Below are positions 1-8,202 of a stretch of 12,627 nucleotides of DNA, in pieces. Source of the DNA: an uncultured Succinatimonas sp. (GTDB taxonomy: Bacteria; Pseudomonadota; Gammaproteobacteria; Enterobacterales; Succinivibrionaceae). The position numbers were made by a program, and so were the translations under genes. The DNA lies in NCBI GenBank assembly GCA_900548485.1, contig URKL01000024.1, positions 1 to 12,627 of the forward strand. Direction: 5' to 3'. The notes under the pieces were generated by a model. That model did no database searches, was not told where the DNA came from, and worked only from the letters and a program-made list of their open reading frames with translations. The stretch's first letter is position 1; each line of letters starts with the position of its first letter.

Positions 1-62
1 ATGGGCATTTATGAGCGTGACCTTGCTTCGTTCGAGGAGCGTCCCTTGCTGGAGACCCTATA
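1..62. other. G+C-rich junction sequence unlike the rest of the window
   Basis: Bases 1-60 hold 33 G or C, about 55 percent, against roughly a third in the sequence that follows. The change is abrupt at about base 62 and falls exactly where the minus-strand gene loses its expected hydrophobic run. The plus strand reads a short open frame from base 1 to 63 (20 codons then TAA). Possible explanations are a chimeric or mis-assembled contig end, the edge of an inserted element, or a real recombination junction. The sequence alone does not choose between them. Confidence 0.6.
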
Positions 63-583
63 AGCATTAAAATCAATTTTAATTTGGAATTATCTTTTGT
101 ATTCTTTGCTTCTATATTTGGCTCATCAAAATTAGCCTCTGTTTTTATCTCCTCAAAAGTTTCATTTGTAATAAAGGCATTTTCTTGAGCTTTACGCGAT
201 GCCCAGGAGGCTTGTAACTCATCACCCTCAACCTGTACACGCCAATTACAATTGCAATCTTTAATGGTAATAATAAAACCTAAGCGCTGATTTTGTGCGA
301 GGATATCGGTGATATCCTCATCAAACTTTATATAAAGATTACCATCATAAACGCCGTCTTGATTTTGGCTTGAGATAGAGTTCCTTTGTACATAGATATA
401 ACCTCCACCTTGTGGCCAAGAAGGCAAATCTAAAGGCTCTTTAGTACCATTAAATTGTTTGATTAAAATCCCAAGCTCTCCTAAAGAACTAAGATCTAAT
501 TGCAAACTGCCATTATTTAAGCACAATAAAGACTTACCCGGAGCTAGCTTTATAATTGATCCTTCTAAGATTTCATGTCCCAT
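1..583 (-). CDS. Unrecognised protein, fifth gene of the srf operon, 3' end missing or disrupted
   Basis: I do not recognise this family. The start is ATG at 583-581, 14 bases after the srfC stop, with an AAGGA ribosome binding site at 594-590 and a 6-base spacer, so it looks like a genuine last-listed operon member. The frame stays open to the window edge, giving 194 codons without a stop. Residues 1 to about 125 look like a soluble, strand-rich domain (MGHEILEGSIIKLAPGKS at the start, later GGGYIYVQRN, NLYIKFDED and LGFIITIKDCNCNWRVQV). Residues about 126-166 are polar and acidic, like a linker. At 167-175 the run KLKLILMLI looks like the first turns of a transmembrane helix. From residue 176 the reading becomes GSPARDAPRTKQGHAHKC, encoded by much richer G+C DNA, and the hydrophobic run stops. 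I therefore think native sequence ends near base 62 and the true C-terminus is missing. It might fill the place of SrfA, but I cannot see SrfA similarity. Confidence is for a real gene, not a function. Confidence 0.72.
   Translation of the reverse strand, partial: MGHEILEGSIIKLAPGKSLLCLNNGSLQLDLSSLGELGILIKQFNGTKEPLDLPSWPQGGGYIYVQRNSISSQNQDGVYDGNLYIKFDEDITDILAQNQRLGFIITIKDCNCNWRVQVEGDELQASWASRKAQENAFITNETFEEIKTEANFDEPNIEAKNTKDNSKLKLILMLIGSPARDAPRTKQGHAHKCP
13..50 (+). repeat. Imperfect direct repeat, 14/15-base units 24 bases apart
   Basis: GAGCGTGACCTTGCT at 13-27 recurs as GAGCGTCCCTTGCT at 37-50. The two copies share GAGCGT and CCTTGCT and differ only in the middle (GA against C). The offset is 24 bases. 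With only two copies visible and the window edge next to them, this could be the edge of a longer tandem array or a chance resemblance. Confidence 0.4.
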
Positions 584-597
584 CTTTTTTCCTTGTT

Positions 598-3315
598 TTA
601 GGCCTCAATAGCGCTTTGATAAACCTCTAAAATCGCCAATAACTGCTGATTTTCTGTATCAGTTAAACCATATTGATTTACTGAGGTTAAATTAGCTCCA
701 CAGATAAGATCTTGTAAAACATAAAAATAATCATGACGATAACGTTCGGCAATATTTAAATGCTCTTGTGTAAGGTGCGGTAAATTTCCATCAATTTCAA
801 AACTTTCAGTAAAAAGCTGTCGATTACCATCACAGACAAGATCATGATTTAACATATCTGAACGCAAATAAGTACTAAAGTCGGACATGATCTTCATAGC
901 CTTTCGTCCTTGAATAGCTGAAAGATCTTCAATCGTCAAACCTTTAGATTCATCTTCATTTAAAGATTTAATTAAATATTCACGTATTTTTAAAGCATCT
1001 AAGGCCTTATTAAGTTCGCCTACATAGGCGCACATTAAATTATAAAAATTCTTTTTAAGTTGGGTCTTATCACTTATAAAACAATCATGCTCTTGATCGT
1101 AAAAGAAACTATATAGCTCTTTTGCATTCTGTGTTGCAGAAACAGCATTTACTTCTCTATCAGTAAAGCTTAAAGACAAAATTCCAAATAACTGCTCAAA
1201 TCCAGCTCCTGAACACATATCCTCTAATTGAGCTTTATAGAGCTTTATAACCTCTGAGGCAAAACGCTCCGCATTTGACACACTCTGCGAGTAATTTTGC
1301 GCATAATTCTCTATTACAATCCGCTCATCTAGCTCTTGTAATGCATGCAAATCACAAAAGAAATGCGCAAACATATCACACTGACACAAACTCTTGATGA
1401 TATAGTCTGCCTGATTTTTAGAAGCTAAAGCAGCTTTATGCGCATCTAAAGATGCATAATTGCTTAAGATATTATTAATATCTTTAATTTTTTTCCGTAT
1501 TTTATTAACAAAATGCGCCTTAATATCCCTAAAATCGCGATAGTTTTCCATAAGAAAACTATTTATATACAAAGCTCCGCCATCATTAGGAGTAAACACA
1601 GCCTCTAAAGTCTTAAAGCCATCAAGCTTGCCACCATACACTAAATCATTAAAACGAGGCTCTTTAGCAATTTGATTGCAGAAATCTGTAACCTTACCTT
1701 GCATAGACTCTAAAACATGAGTTTCTACTCCTGCTTGCATAGCAAAAATCTTTGAGCTATTAGGTAAGTTAGGACGACGTACAAAGAAGAACTGACGTAA
1801 AGGTTGTGCGCCTAAATTAGGATCGATATTCCACGCATTAAGCCACTCACAGCCATTGATACGTTCAACTGCAGTAGCAATAATACCGATATCCCCTTCA
1901 ACTTTAGCCTGAGCCTCTAAATTCTTAGTAAAAGCTTCATCAAAACGAGTTAAAACACCAACTAATGGATTTTTACCAAACTTAGTACGCTCTTTTGCAT
2001 CCTTACCAATATTGGTATAAATCCAGTCGGTAATAATCGGAGTTAAAGATGAGACCTCACTTTGTGCTGCTGAATTTAAGCAAAATAACATTAAATCAAT
2101 TTCATGACGACCGTTATAACGCTCAAAGAGATAAGCAACCTTACCGCGACGCAATAATTGACCACCACCTTCAACAAGATAATGTGGCATAACCTCATTT
2201 TTTATTTCAGATTCTTTAGATTTAAAATCATTATAGGTATAAGGCTGACGTGAACGAGCTCCGGGGAAATCTAAGACATCAAAATCCTCAAGTGGAGTTT
2301 TGCCATATAGTGGAAATAAAACCTCTAAAACAGCTGCCGCAAATAAAGGTACTTTTACAGATGCTAAATTCTGTCCCTCTTTATCTAAGGAAACAGTAAC
2401 TGAGCGCATATCTTCATCAAAGATTTTATCTAAACAGGTTACTGAGTTGATATTGTCACTATATTGAATATATTCCCCATTTTTAATGGCAAAATACACA
2501 TCGCTTTTAGCATAAACTAAGGAAACTCCTTTAAGCTTTGAAAGCTCCATAGCAATCTTTTCAAAGGCCTTAGTTAAAACCTGAAGCTTACCCCATAAAA
2601 TCGAATAAAGTTGAGCTCTACCCTCTAAAGGTAATCTAACTGCTAAGGAAAAAAAGTTTTGCCAAAAAGGATCTTCAATGTCAAAGGTTGCTAAAGGAGC
2701 ACAAGCAACACCTCTAACATAATCATAAAGTTTTACTAGATCGCTAAAATCAACTAACGGCTTGTCACTTAAAGGGAAAACTTTACAGCTTGAAAAGTGT
2801 TGCTCTAAAGACTCAGCTTTGAACATATCATTTACAATCTGTGTCAGCGGACCTTCGAAATTGAAATCTTTATAAAAAGAGTTAACAAGAATCATCACGA
2901 TCTCAATTTCGCTTAAAACTCTTATTTCAAGAGGAAAGTCTTTAATTCCACTTTGAGGACGATGCGTAAAACGTGTAACGATACCTGTAGCTTCTTTATC
3001 TCCGCCACGTGGGTTTACGTGGGATAAAAAATCAACCTCAAGATCTCCCCACTTAGTTTGCATACAGCCATTTTGTGCAGCAATATTTGAAACAAGGTAA
3101 CTTTTTCCTGCCTGAGAGGCTCCAAAAACACCAATAGTGGTACGATTTGGCAAAACCTCAAAAGCAGCTTGAGCTTCATTTTGCAAACGGGCTAAATCAT
3201 AGCCTAAACGTGCACATTTTAAAGCTACTGGACTTTGTTTTTCTTTAAGATCTAAAAGCCAATCAAACGCTTTTTTGGAACTTAAAGAAACCTTATGAAA
3301 AATTTCGTTTCTCAT
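598..3315 (-). CDS. srfC: SrfC-family putative virulence factor, P-loop NTPase
   Basis: A 905-residue protein that I assign to the SrfC (Virul_Fac) family from its P-loop layout and its place right after srfB. Residues 65-72, GASQAGKS, form a Walker A loop. D349-F-P-G352, at the end of a hydrophobic strand, fits the DxxG (G3) motif, and T456-R-F-D459 after VGVL fits a relaxed G4 motif (TKxD-like), so a GTPase of dynamin-like size is plausible, though nucleotide preference is not shown. T110-G-I-V-T114 may be the switch I segment. The stretch of about 275 residues between Walker A and G3 is far longer than in small GTPases. Residues about 520-905 look helical. No signal peptide or clear membrane segment is seen, so it should be cytoplasmic or peripheral. 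The start ATG at 3315 has AAGGA at 3327-3323 with a 7-base spacer; this site abuts the srfB stop, suggesting coupled translation. Salmonella srfC is SsrB-controlled; its biochemical role is uncertain. Confidence 0.82.
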   Translation of the reverse strand: MRNEIFHKVSLSSKKAFDWLLDLKEKQSPVALKCARLGYDLARLQNEAQAAFEVLPNRTTIGVFGASQAGKSYLVSNIAAQNGCMQTKWGDLEVDFLSHVNPRGGDKEATGIVTRFTHRPQSGIKDFPLEIRVLSEIEIVMILVNSFYKDFNFEGPLTQIVNDMFKAESLEQHFSSCKVFPLSDKPLVDFSDLVKLYDYVRGVACAPLATFDIEDPFWQNFFSLAVRLPLEGRAQLYSILWGKLQVLTKAFEKIAMELSKLKGVSLVYAKSDVYFAIKNGEYIQYSDNINSVTCLDKIFDEDMRSVTVSLDKEGQNLASVKVPLFAAAVLEVLFPLYGKTPLEDFDVLDFPGARSRQPYTYNDFKSKESEIKNEVMPHYLVEGGGQLLRRGKVAYLFERYNGRHEIDLMLFCLNSAAQSEVSSLTPIITDWIYTNIGKDAKERTKFGKNPLVGVLTRFDEAFTKNLEAQAKVEGDIGIIATAVERINGCEWLNAWNIDPNLGAQPLRQFFFVRRPNLPNSSKIFAMQAGVETHVLESMQGKVTDFCNQIAKEPRFNDLVYGGKLDGFKTLEAVFTPNDGGALYINSFLMENYRDFRDIKAHFVNKIRKKIKDINNILSNYASLDAHKAALASKNQADYIIKSLCQCDMFAHFFCDLHALQELDERIVIENYAQNYSQSVSNAERFASEVIKLYKAQLEDMCSGAGFEQLFGILSLSFTDREVNAVSATQNAKELYSFFYDQEHDCFISDKTQLKKNFYNLMCAYVGELNKALDALKIREYLIKSLNEDESKGLTIEDLSAIQGRKAMKIMSDFSTYLRSDMLNHDLVCDGNRQLFTESFEIDGNLPHLTQEHLNIAERYRHDYFYVLQDLICGANLTSVNQYGLTDTENQQLLAILEVYQSAIEA

Positions 3316-3327
3316 TTAAAAATCCTT

Positions 3328-6300
3328 TTAGGTTCTGTCAATCAACAGTCCTGAATTAATCCAATACTCACCATCTTCACTAATGGTTTTAAGCCTCAAA
3401 TTAACTAAAGCCTTCCAGTTTCTCTTGTACTTTAAATCCTTAACATCTTTAAGTCCAAAAGTAATAATAGAAGGTAGGTTCTTAGCGCCAAATTCAGCTT
3501 TTAAGAAATCTAAAGATGCCGCAACCGGATCATTTTGTGCTTTAACCACTCCTAAAGAAAGATTTATCGCAAAAATTGCATGCTCTCTAGCACTTACAAG
3601 CAAGGATAAATCTTTAAGTCTTGCACTAAATTCATCCTTTACTACTTTAAAATTTTCCTGTCGAGCCTTTAATAAGCTTTGTCTATATTCATTTTCATAG
3701 AACTTTAAAAGCTCATCTCTCTTTATAGACAAAGGTACATTGACACAATCATCGTAAATACTGCTTAAACGATTTTTATCTACAAGCTCAAGCGGATCTT
3801 GTTTTTTAGCAAAAAGCTTACTAAAGAATCCTTTTTCAGGCTGTTGAGATTCTTGTATAAGTTGAGTTTTAGCTTGCTCATAATTATTTTCACAGAGCTC
3901 TTTAAAGCTTAAATACTCACTTGAGTTTTCGATATTTGCGCACTTTTCTTTAAAGCTAACTACAGCTTGTCTACACAATTGCTGTGATTTACCGTCATAA
4001 AGAGCTGCAATATAATCTTCAATTTCAGTCAATCCTGAGGAAAAATCAGGATAAAGCTTCTGAGCATCCTTTACTATCTGCAAATCCTCTACCTTAAGAT
4101 AAGGCTCAATACAATAAAGCATACTTGCCGGATAATTCGGATTATCAAATTGACGATAACCTAGCTTTATAGGTAAATTGACATTAAAGGAATCATCAGA
4201 AAAATCTTCATTGCTCTTTTTTACACGTCTTAAGTCAATATCCTCAATTTCACTCTTAAGTGGCTCATAACCATCTTTATTATCCTCAGCTGCCGAAGTT
4301 GCCATATAGATTAAATTTTCGTTATCAAGCATATCCTTACTATTTAAAGGACCTACATAACGAATAGGGCTTGGCAATCTACCAATCTCTGGATTAAAAC
4401 GGAAATGCATCAAAGTTGAGCGCCCATCTCGTTTTAAATAACTTAAAAGAGCTCCTACGACAACCGTACTCTTAGGATCTCCAATACAATCACCATCATG
4501 AGTTAATGGATACCAAGCACCACATCTATACGAACGCATGGTAATGATACGATTTGGGGATAATGGCAACATGCCAAGAATTCTTGAACGGATACCTGCA
4601 ATTGAGGTAGGACGCCCGGTTAAAAGTAAAATATCGCAACGATATACATTTACAATAGCGCAGAGATTATCGATAAGTTTGCAAATATTAAGCGCACCAC
4701 CTGTAACAAATTTACGATTTAGCGCAAAAAGATCGATATCTAAAGTGAATTTTAAAATATCAAAATTTAAATTTGGATTACATTTTTTTATCTTATTGTT
4801 AACAAATTCTAAGATATCGCTATCTGGTAACTTATATGCCTTAGCTTCTTTTTCTGATAAAGCTACCTGCGGCACAGTTACTTGCTCTTTACCTAAAATA
4901 AAGTCTTCGATACTACCCTTAAGTCTTACTGAGGTTACACCTCTTGGTAATCTTGAAAGAGCTTCTAAATGCGAAATAATGCGATAACCTACCTTCATAA
5001 AAATCTGATGAACTAATTGTCTACGCAGATTTTGAAAATTTACAGATTGATCACTAATACCTCTACCAACAATATCATAAAGAATAGAGTCTGCACTAAT
5101 GCCACTTTTACCTAATTGCACGGTAATAAAATCCTTTAGTGGATTTAAAATTTCGGTCTTGATAATGTCATGTAAAACATCATCTCCGGCAATTTTAAAA
5201 CCTTCACGCAAGATCTCGCGCACACTCATGTCAGAGGTCTGACTAGCACTATCTTTAGGAAAAGCATAATCAGAGATGATCAGATCGGTAGTACCCCCGC
5301 CAATATCGATAGAGGCTATACGCGCTGAAGCTAAATCATGATCGCCTAAATAATCCTCGCGCTTTAAAATCTCATTTAAGCGTCCATTTGCATCAGGTCT
5401 ACGAATAAAATCAATAAAACGCTTACAATCACCTTCAAAAGCTGTTTGCGTCTCATTGTAAAGATAAACTACCTGAGCGGCCTGAGCCTCATCCCACTCT
5501 AAGATGATCTCCGGCGGCTTAGGCTCCATCTGCTCTTGTTTCTCAATAAATTTAAATTCATCTGCTGGCGTTGGATCATAACCTAAACTCTTCCACAAAA
5601 TACCCACAGCCTGATAAGCACAACTACGGAAAATTTCACGCTCACTTTCAGGCATAGATGGCGGAGTAGTCAAGACTATTGACTTTAAGCGTCTAGGAAT
5701 ATCGCAGCTACTGTGATGATTATTGCGATGAGTAAAGCTATTCATCTGTCCCATAGCCTGTAAGATGATCTCCATCAACATAAAGGTCATCAAAGACTTA
5801 CAGGAATAGTTTGCCAGCATATTACGATTGCTTTTTGAGGCAAAACGAGCCTCACCTAAGGAAGATATATACTCGTTGACTGATTTATCATAAGCATGTG
5901 TACTTAAGTTATCAAAAGAAAAATACTCAATAGTCTTTTTATCACGCAATCTTCTACCAGGCTTTTCATAAGGTATCTGATAGCTATAGCGATTGAACTG
6001 CCACTCAAAATCGGAATTACTATCTGCACTTATCTGCCACAGATAGCGTTTAGGAGAATTTAAACCAGTATGTCCATCACTGCCTAGACAATGTGAACCA
6101 AGTCTTACAGCTTCATGACCAACACGGACTAATGATGGCCAGACAAAAGCATCAGTACGACCAGATTTTGATGAGCAATTGTCATAATCGAAATTAGCAC
6201 TTTGAAACTCTACACAACTTGAAAAAGCATCTTTATAAATATTTTCAACCGCATTTAAATCTCGCAATTGTAAAACTTCAATATCAGAGAAAATATCTGA

Positions 6301-7218
6301 GCTTTGAGTCTGGGAATTTTCTTCAACTAAAGCTCCATAAGTACGACTATTGCCTACATCTAAAATCAAACTAACATCAACAGGAGAGTTAATATTGCCA
6401 CGTGAAACAACAATTCTTATGGGATTAGGTTTAACCACACCACCTAAGAATGCCACCACATTCAAATAATGCTTTTCAAACTCTCGTTTCTCTAAGGCTC
6501 GTTTAAATTCCTGATTATCACTATAGTTTTCTATTACAATCTTTCCTAAATCGGAGAAAACCGCTTCAGCCCAATTGCTAACAAAACTAATACCACTATC
6601 ATTTGGAATTAATAGATCTGAGGCTGCCTGTTGCCAACATAGAGAAAAGACACGTGAATTCTGCGCATCTAAATGACTTGGAGCAAAATAATCCGTATCA
6701 CTATTGTTTTGCGTCTTAGTATCAAAAGCTAAGGTTATATGATAGCGACGACAATTTTTTCCCATAAGCTCGGGATTTTCTAAAGGCATCTTTACAATGC
6801 GACAGCGAGCCCAATTTAATGGCCCGACAACAAAACCATATTCCTGCCCATAATTTATGTCTTCACCACCGGCATAATAAGGAATTGGAAACCATACACC
6901 ATTGTAGAGAGTTAAAGATTCAGAAGTTTCGATACTATCGCCATTATCAATGACTTCCCGAGGCACATCATCAGAAATTAAAGGATTAAAAAACAACTCC
7001 CCATGATCAGGATCTGGGACTAAACGAATGTAATGGGTACACGAATCACTAGAACTACGAGTCTTAAAATATCCGTATTTAAAGCCCTCAATAGTACTAT
7101 CTCCAGCCCTATTGTCCCAATCAACTGTAATTTCGTAATCTAAAAATTGAATTCCTGAATTTTCTACTAAGGAAATCTTTATTTCATGATCGTCAATACA
7201 TTTAGCTTCCACACTCAT
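3328..7218 (-). CDS. srfB: SrfB-family protein with actin/Hsp70-type ATPase core
   Basis: A 1296-residue SrfB-family protein. Near the N-terminus N20-S-G-I-Q-F-L-D27 matches a segment I recall from SrfB proteins. The ATPase core of the actin/Hsp70/sugar kinase fold is visible: phosphate-1 loop LDVGNSRTYG (D287, G289, N290), phosphate-2 loop IDIGGGTTD (D638, G640-G642, T643, D645), and an adenosine-type motif LLLTGRPTSIAG (G868, R869). About 350 residues lie between the two phosphate loops, so the core carries large insertions. Residues about 930-1296 form a mostly charged, helical tail containing GFFSKLFAKK (1130-1139), which could be an amphipathic membrane- or partner-binding helix. The protein appears longer than the Salmonella SrfB (about 1000 residues from memory). 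The ATG at 7218 has AGGAG only 1 base upstream; GTG at 7212 (codon 3) would sit at an ideal 7 bases, so the true start may be two codons later. Srf proteins are predicted cytoplasmic ATPase and NTPase partners; the substrate is unknown. Confidence 0.85.
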   Translation of the reverse strand: MSVEAKCIDDHEIKISLVENSGIQFLDYEITVDWDNRAGDSTIEGFKYGYFKTRSSSDSCTHYIRLVPDPDHGELFFNPLISDDVPREVIDNGDSIETSESLTLYNGVWFPIPYYAGGEDINYGQEYGFVVGPLNWARCRIVKMPLENPELMGKNCRRYHITLAFDTKTQNNSDTDYFAPSHLDAQNSRVFSLCWQQAASDLLIPNDSGISFVSNWAEAVFSDLGKIVIENYSDNQEFKRALEKREFEKHYLNVVAFLGGVVKPNPIRIVVSRGNINSPVDVSLILDVGNSRTYGALVEENSQTQSSDIFSDIEVLQLRDLNAVENIYKDAFSSCVEFQSANFDYDNCSSKSGRTDAFVWPSLVRVGHEAVRLGSHCLGSDGHTGLNSPKRYLWQISADSNSDFEWQFNRYSYQIPYEKPGRRLRDKKTIEYFSFDNLSTHAYDKSVNEYISSLGEARFASKSNRNMLANYSCKSLMTFMLMEIILQAMGQMNSFTHRNNHHSSCDIPRRLKSIVLTTPPSMPESEREIFRSCAYQAVGILWKSLGYDPTPADEFKFIEKQEQMEPKPPEIILEWDEAQAAQVVYLYNETQTAFEGDCKRFIDFIRRPDANGRLNEILKREDYLGDHDLASARIASIDIGGGTTDLIISDYAFPKDSASQTSDMSVREILREGFKIAGDDVLHDIIKTEILNPLKDFITVQLGKSGISADSILYDIVGRGISDQSVNFQNLRRQLVHQIFMKVGYRIISHLEALSRLPRGVTSVRLKGSIEDFILGKEQVTVPQVALSEKEAKAYKLPDSDILEFVNNKIKKCNPNLNFDILKFTLDIDLFALNRKFVTGGALNICKLIDNLCAIVNVYRCDILLLTGRPTSIAGIRSRILGMLPLSPNRIITMRSYRCGAWYPLTHDGDCIGDPKSTVVVGALLSYLKRDGRSTLMHFRFNPEIGRLPSPIRYVGPLNSKDMLDNENLIYMATSAAEDNKDGYEPLKSEIEDIDLRRVKKSNEDFSDDSFNVNLPIKLGYRQFDNPNYPASMLYCIEPYLKVEDLQIVKDAQKLYPDFSSGLTEIEDYIAALYDGKSQQLCRQAVVSFKEKCANIENSSEYLSFKELCENNYEQAKTQLIQESQQPEKGFFSKLFAKKQDPLELVDKNRLSSIYDDCVNVPLSIKRDELLKFYENEYRQSLLKARQENFKVVKDEFSARLKDLSLLVSAREHAIFAINLSLGVVKAQNDPVAASLDFLKAEFGAKNLPSIITFGLKDVKDLKYKRNWKALVNLRLKTISEDGEYWINSGLLIDRT

Positions 7219-7219
7219 T

Positions 7220-7224
7220 CTCCT
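7220..7224 (-). promoter_or_regulatory. srfB ribosome binding site, decides between two starts
   Basis: AGGAG at 7224-7220 on the minus strand lies 1 base from ATG (7218-7216) and 7 bases from GTG (7212-7210). Normal spacing favours GTG, while codon preference favours ATG. Only two residues are at stake. Confidence 0.5.
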
Positions 7225-7233
7225 GACAATCTC

Positions 7234-8202
7234 TTATCGATATTTATTATCTTGAGCTTCAATCTTAGCGGCCATTTTTTCAGCCTCAGTACAACTATCC
7301 TGATTGCCATATACGCAACCACGCATATAGTTATCTAAGGCAAGATTGTAATCAACCGTAACACCTCGGCCTGATTTATACATATTAGCCAAATTTAAAC
7401 AGGCTCTAGAACTATGAATACCACATGCTTTTTTAAATAAATTTTGAGCTTTGCCTAAAGACTTTTCATCACCAAGTTTTAAAAGCTCTTCACCTTGCAA
7501 ATTACATGCTTCTAAATCAGAATTTTCACAAGCTTGATTTAAATAAAGATCGCGCTCTTTACCTTGTGAATTCAAGGCTAAATTACGACAGCCCTCACCA
7601 TATTTAAGATCACAGCTTTTCTTATAAAGAGCTATTGAGGCCTTTTTATCTGTACGCTCTAAGGTTTTACCTAATAACAAACAACCTTGACCATCTTTAA
7701 GATCACAAGCTTGTTTAAATAATTCTGAGGATTTTTCTTTATCTAAAAAGCCTAATTGTGTACAACCTTGACCATGTTTTAAAGAGCAAGCCTTTTTAAA
7801 TGCATCTTTAGCTAGCATTAAAGTTGAGGAATCTTTTTTAGAATCATTTAAATAAATATTGCCTAAGCCCATACAGCCTAAGGGATCTTTTAAATTACAG
7901 CCTTTGTCATAAAAATCTAAAGCTAATTTTTTATCTTTTTTGCCAAGCTTTCCTGAATTATATAAATGACCTAAGGCAGAACAAGATTTAGCGCCTTGAG
8001 CTTTACAACCTAAAGTAAAAAATTCAGTAGCACTATTTATATCTATTTTGACTCCCATAAAGCCTGTCATACGCAAAAACCCCAAATCATAACAGGCTTT
8101 AGCATCACCTAATTTACACTTTTCAACAGGATCAGCTGTTGTAGCAAAAGCTGAGGGAAAAAGCATAAATATGCTTAAAAATAAAACTAAAATCTTAATC
8201 AT
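7234..8202 (-). CDS. Exported Sel1-repeat cysteine-rich protein, with shortened repeats
   Basis: A 322-residue protein. The N-terminus MIKILVLFLSIFMLFPSAFA reads as a Sec signal peptide with cleavage after SAFA; there is no lipobox, so I expect a soluble periplasmic or secreted protein. The mature part is built of Sel1-like (TPR-related) helical repeats, each opening with a C-x7-C pair: CKLGDAKAC, CKAQGAKSC, CNLKDPLGC, CSLKHGQGC, CDLKDGQGC, CDLKYGEGC, CENSDLEAC, CGIHSSRAC and CVYGNQDSC. That is nine pairs, probably disulfide-bonded as in the Helicobacter cysteine-rich Hcp proteins. Successive repeat lengths are about 37, 36, 37, 27, 31, 28, 35 and 36 residues, so the three central repeats have lost most of the inter-helix loop. 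The start ATG overlaps the upstream stop in ATGA (8202-8199) and has no good Shine-Dalgarno, so translation is probably coupled. srfB follows after 15 bases. The likely role is protein-protein interaction in the envelope; the partner is unknown. Confidence 0.85.
   Translation of the reverse strand: MIKILVLFLSIFMLFPSAFATTADPVEKCKLGDAKACYDLGFLRMTGFMGVKIDINSATEFFTLGCKAQGAKSCSALGHLYNSGKLGKKDKKLALDFYDKGCNLKDPLGCMGLGNIYLNDSKKDSSTLMLAKDAFKKACSLKHGQGCTQLGFLDKEKSSELFKQACDLKDGQGCLLLGKTLERTDKKASIALYKKSCDLKYGEGCRNLALNSQGKERDLYLNQACENSDLEACNLQGEELLKLGDEKSLGKAQNLFKKACGIHSSRACLNLANMYKSGRGVTVDYNLALDNYMRGCVYGNQDSCTEAEKMAAKIEAQDNKYR

Noticed and set aside
1..63. Plus-strand frame of 20 codons from ATG at base 1, reading MGIYERDLASFEERPLLETL
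   Set aside because: Very short, no upstream sequence to show a ribosome binding site, and inside the suspect G+C-rich stretch. It could be the tail of a foreign gene, but this cannot be shown.
771..781. AAGGTGCGGT, one base different from the Pasteurellaceae DNA uptake word AAGTGCGGT
   Set aside because: Found once and inside a coding frame. A real uptake word would recur many times in 12 kb.
3383..3700. Plus-strand open frame of 105 codons opposite srfB
   Set aside because: Lies wholly antisense to a well-supported gene and reads as a low-complexity shadow with no recognisable domain.
4538..4987. Plus-strand open frame of 149 codons opposite srfB
   Set aside because: Antisense to the conserved ATPase region of SrfB, so it is most likely a by-product of that coding sequence.
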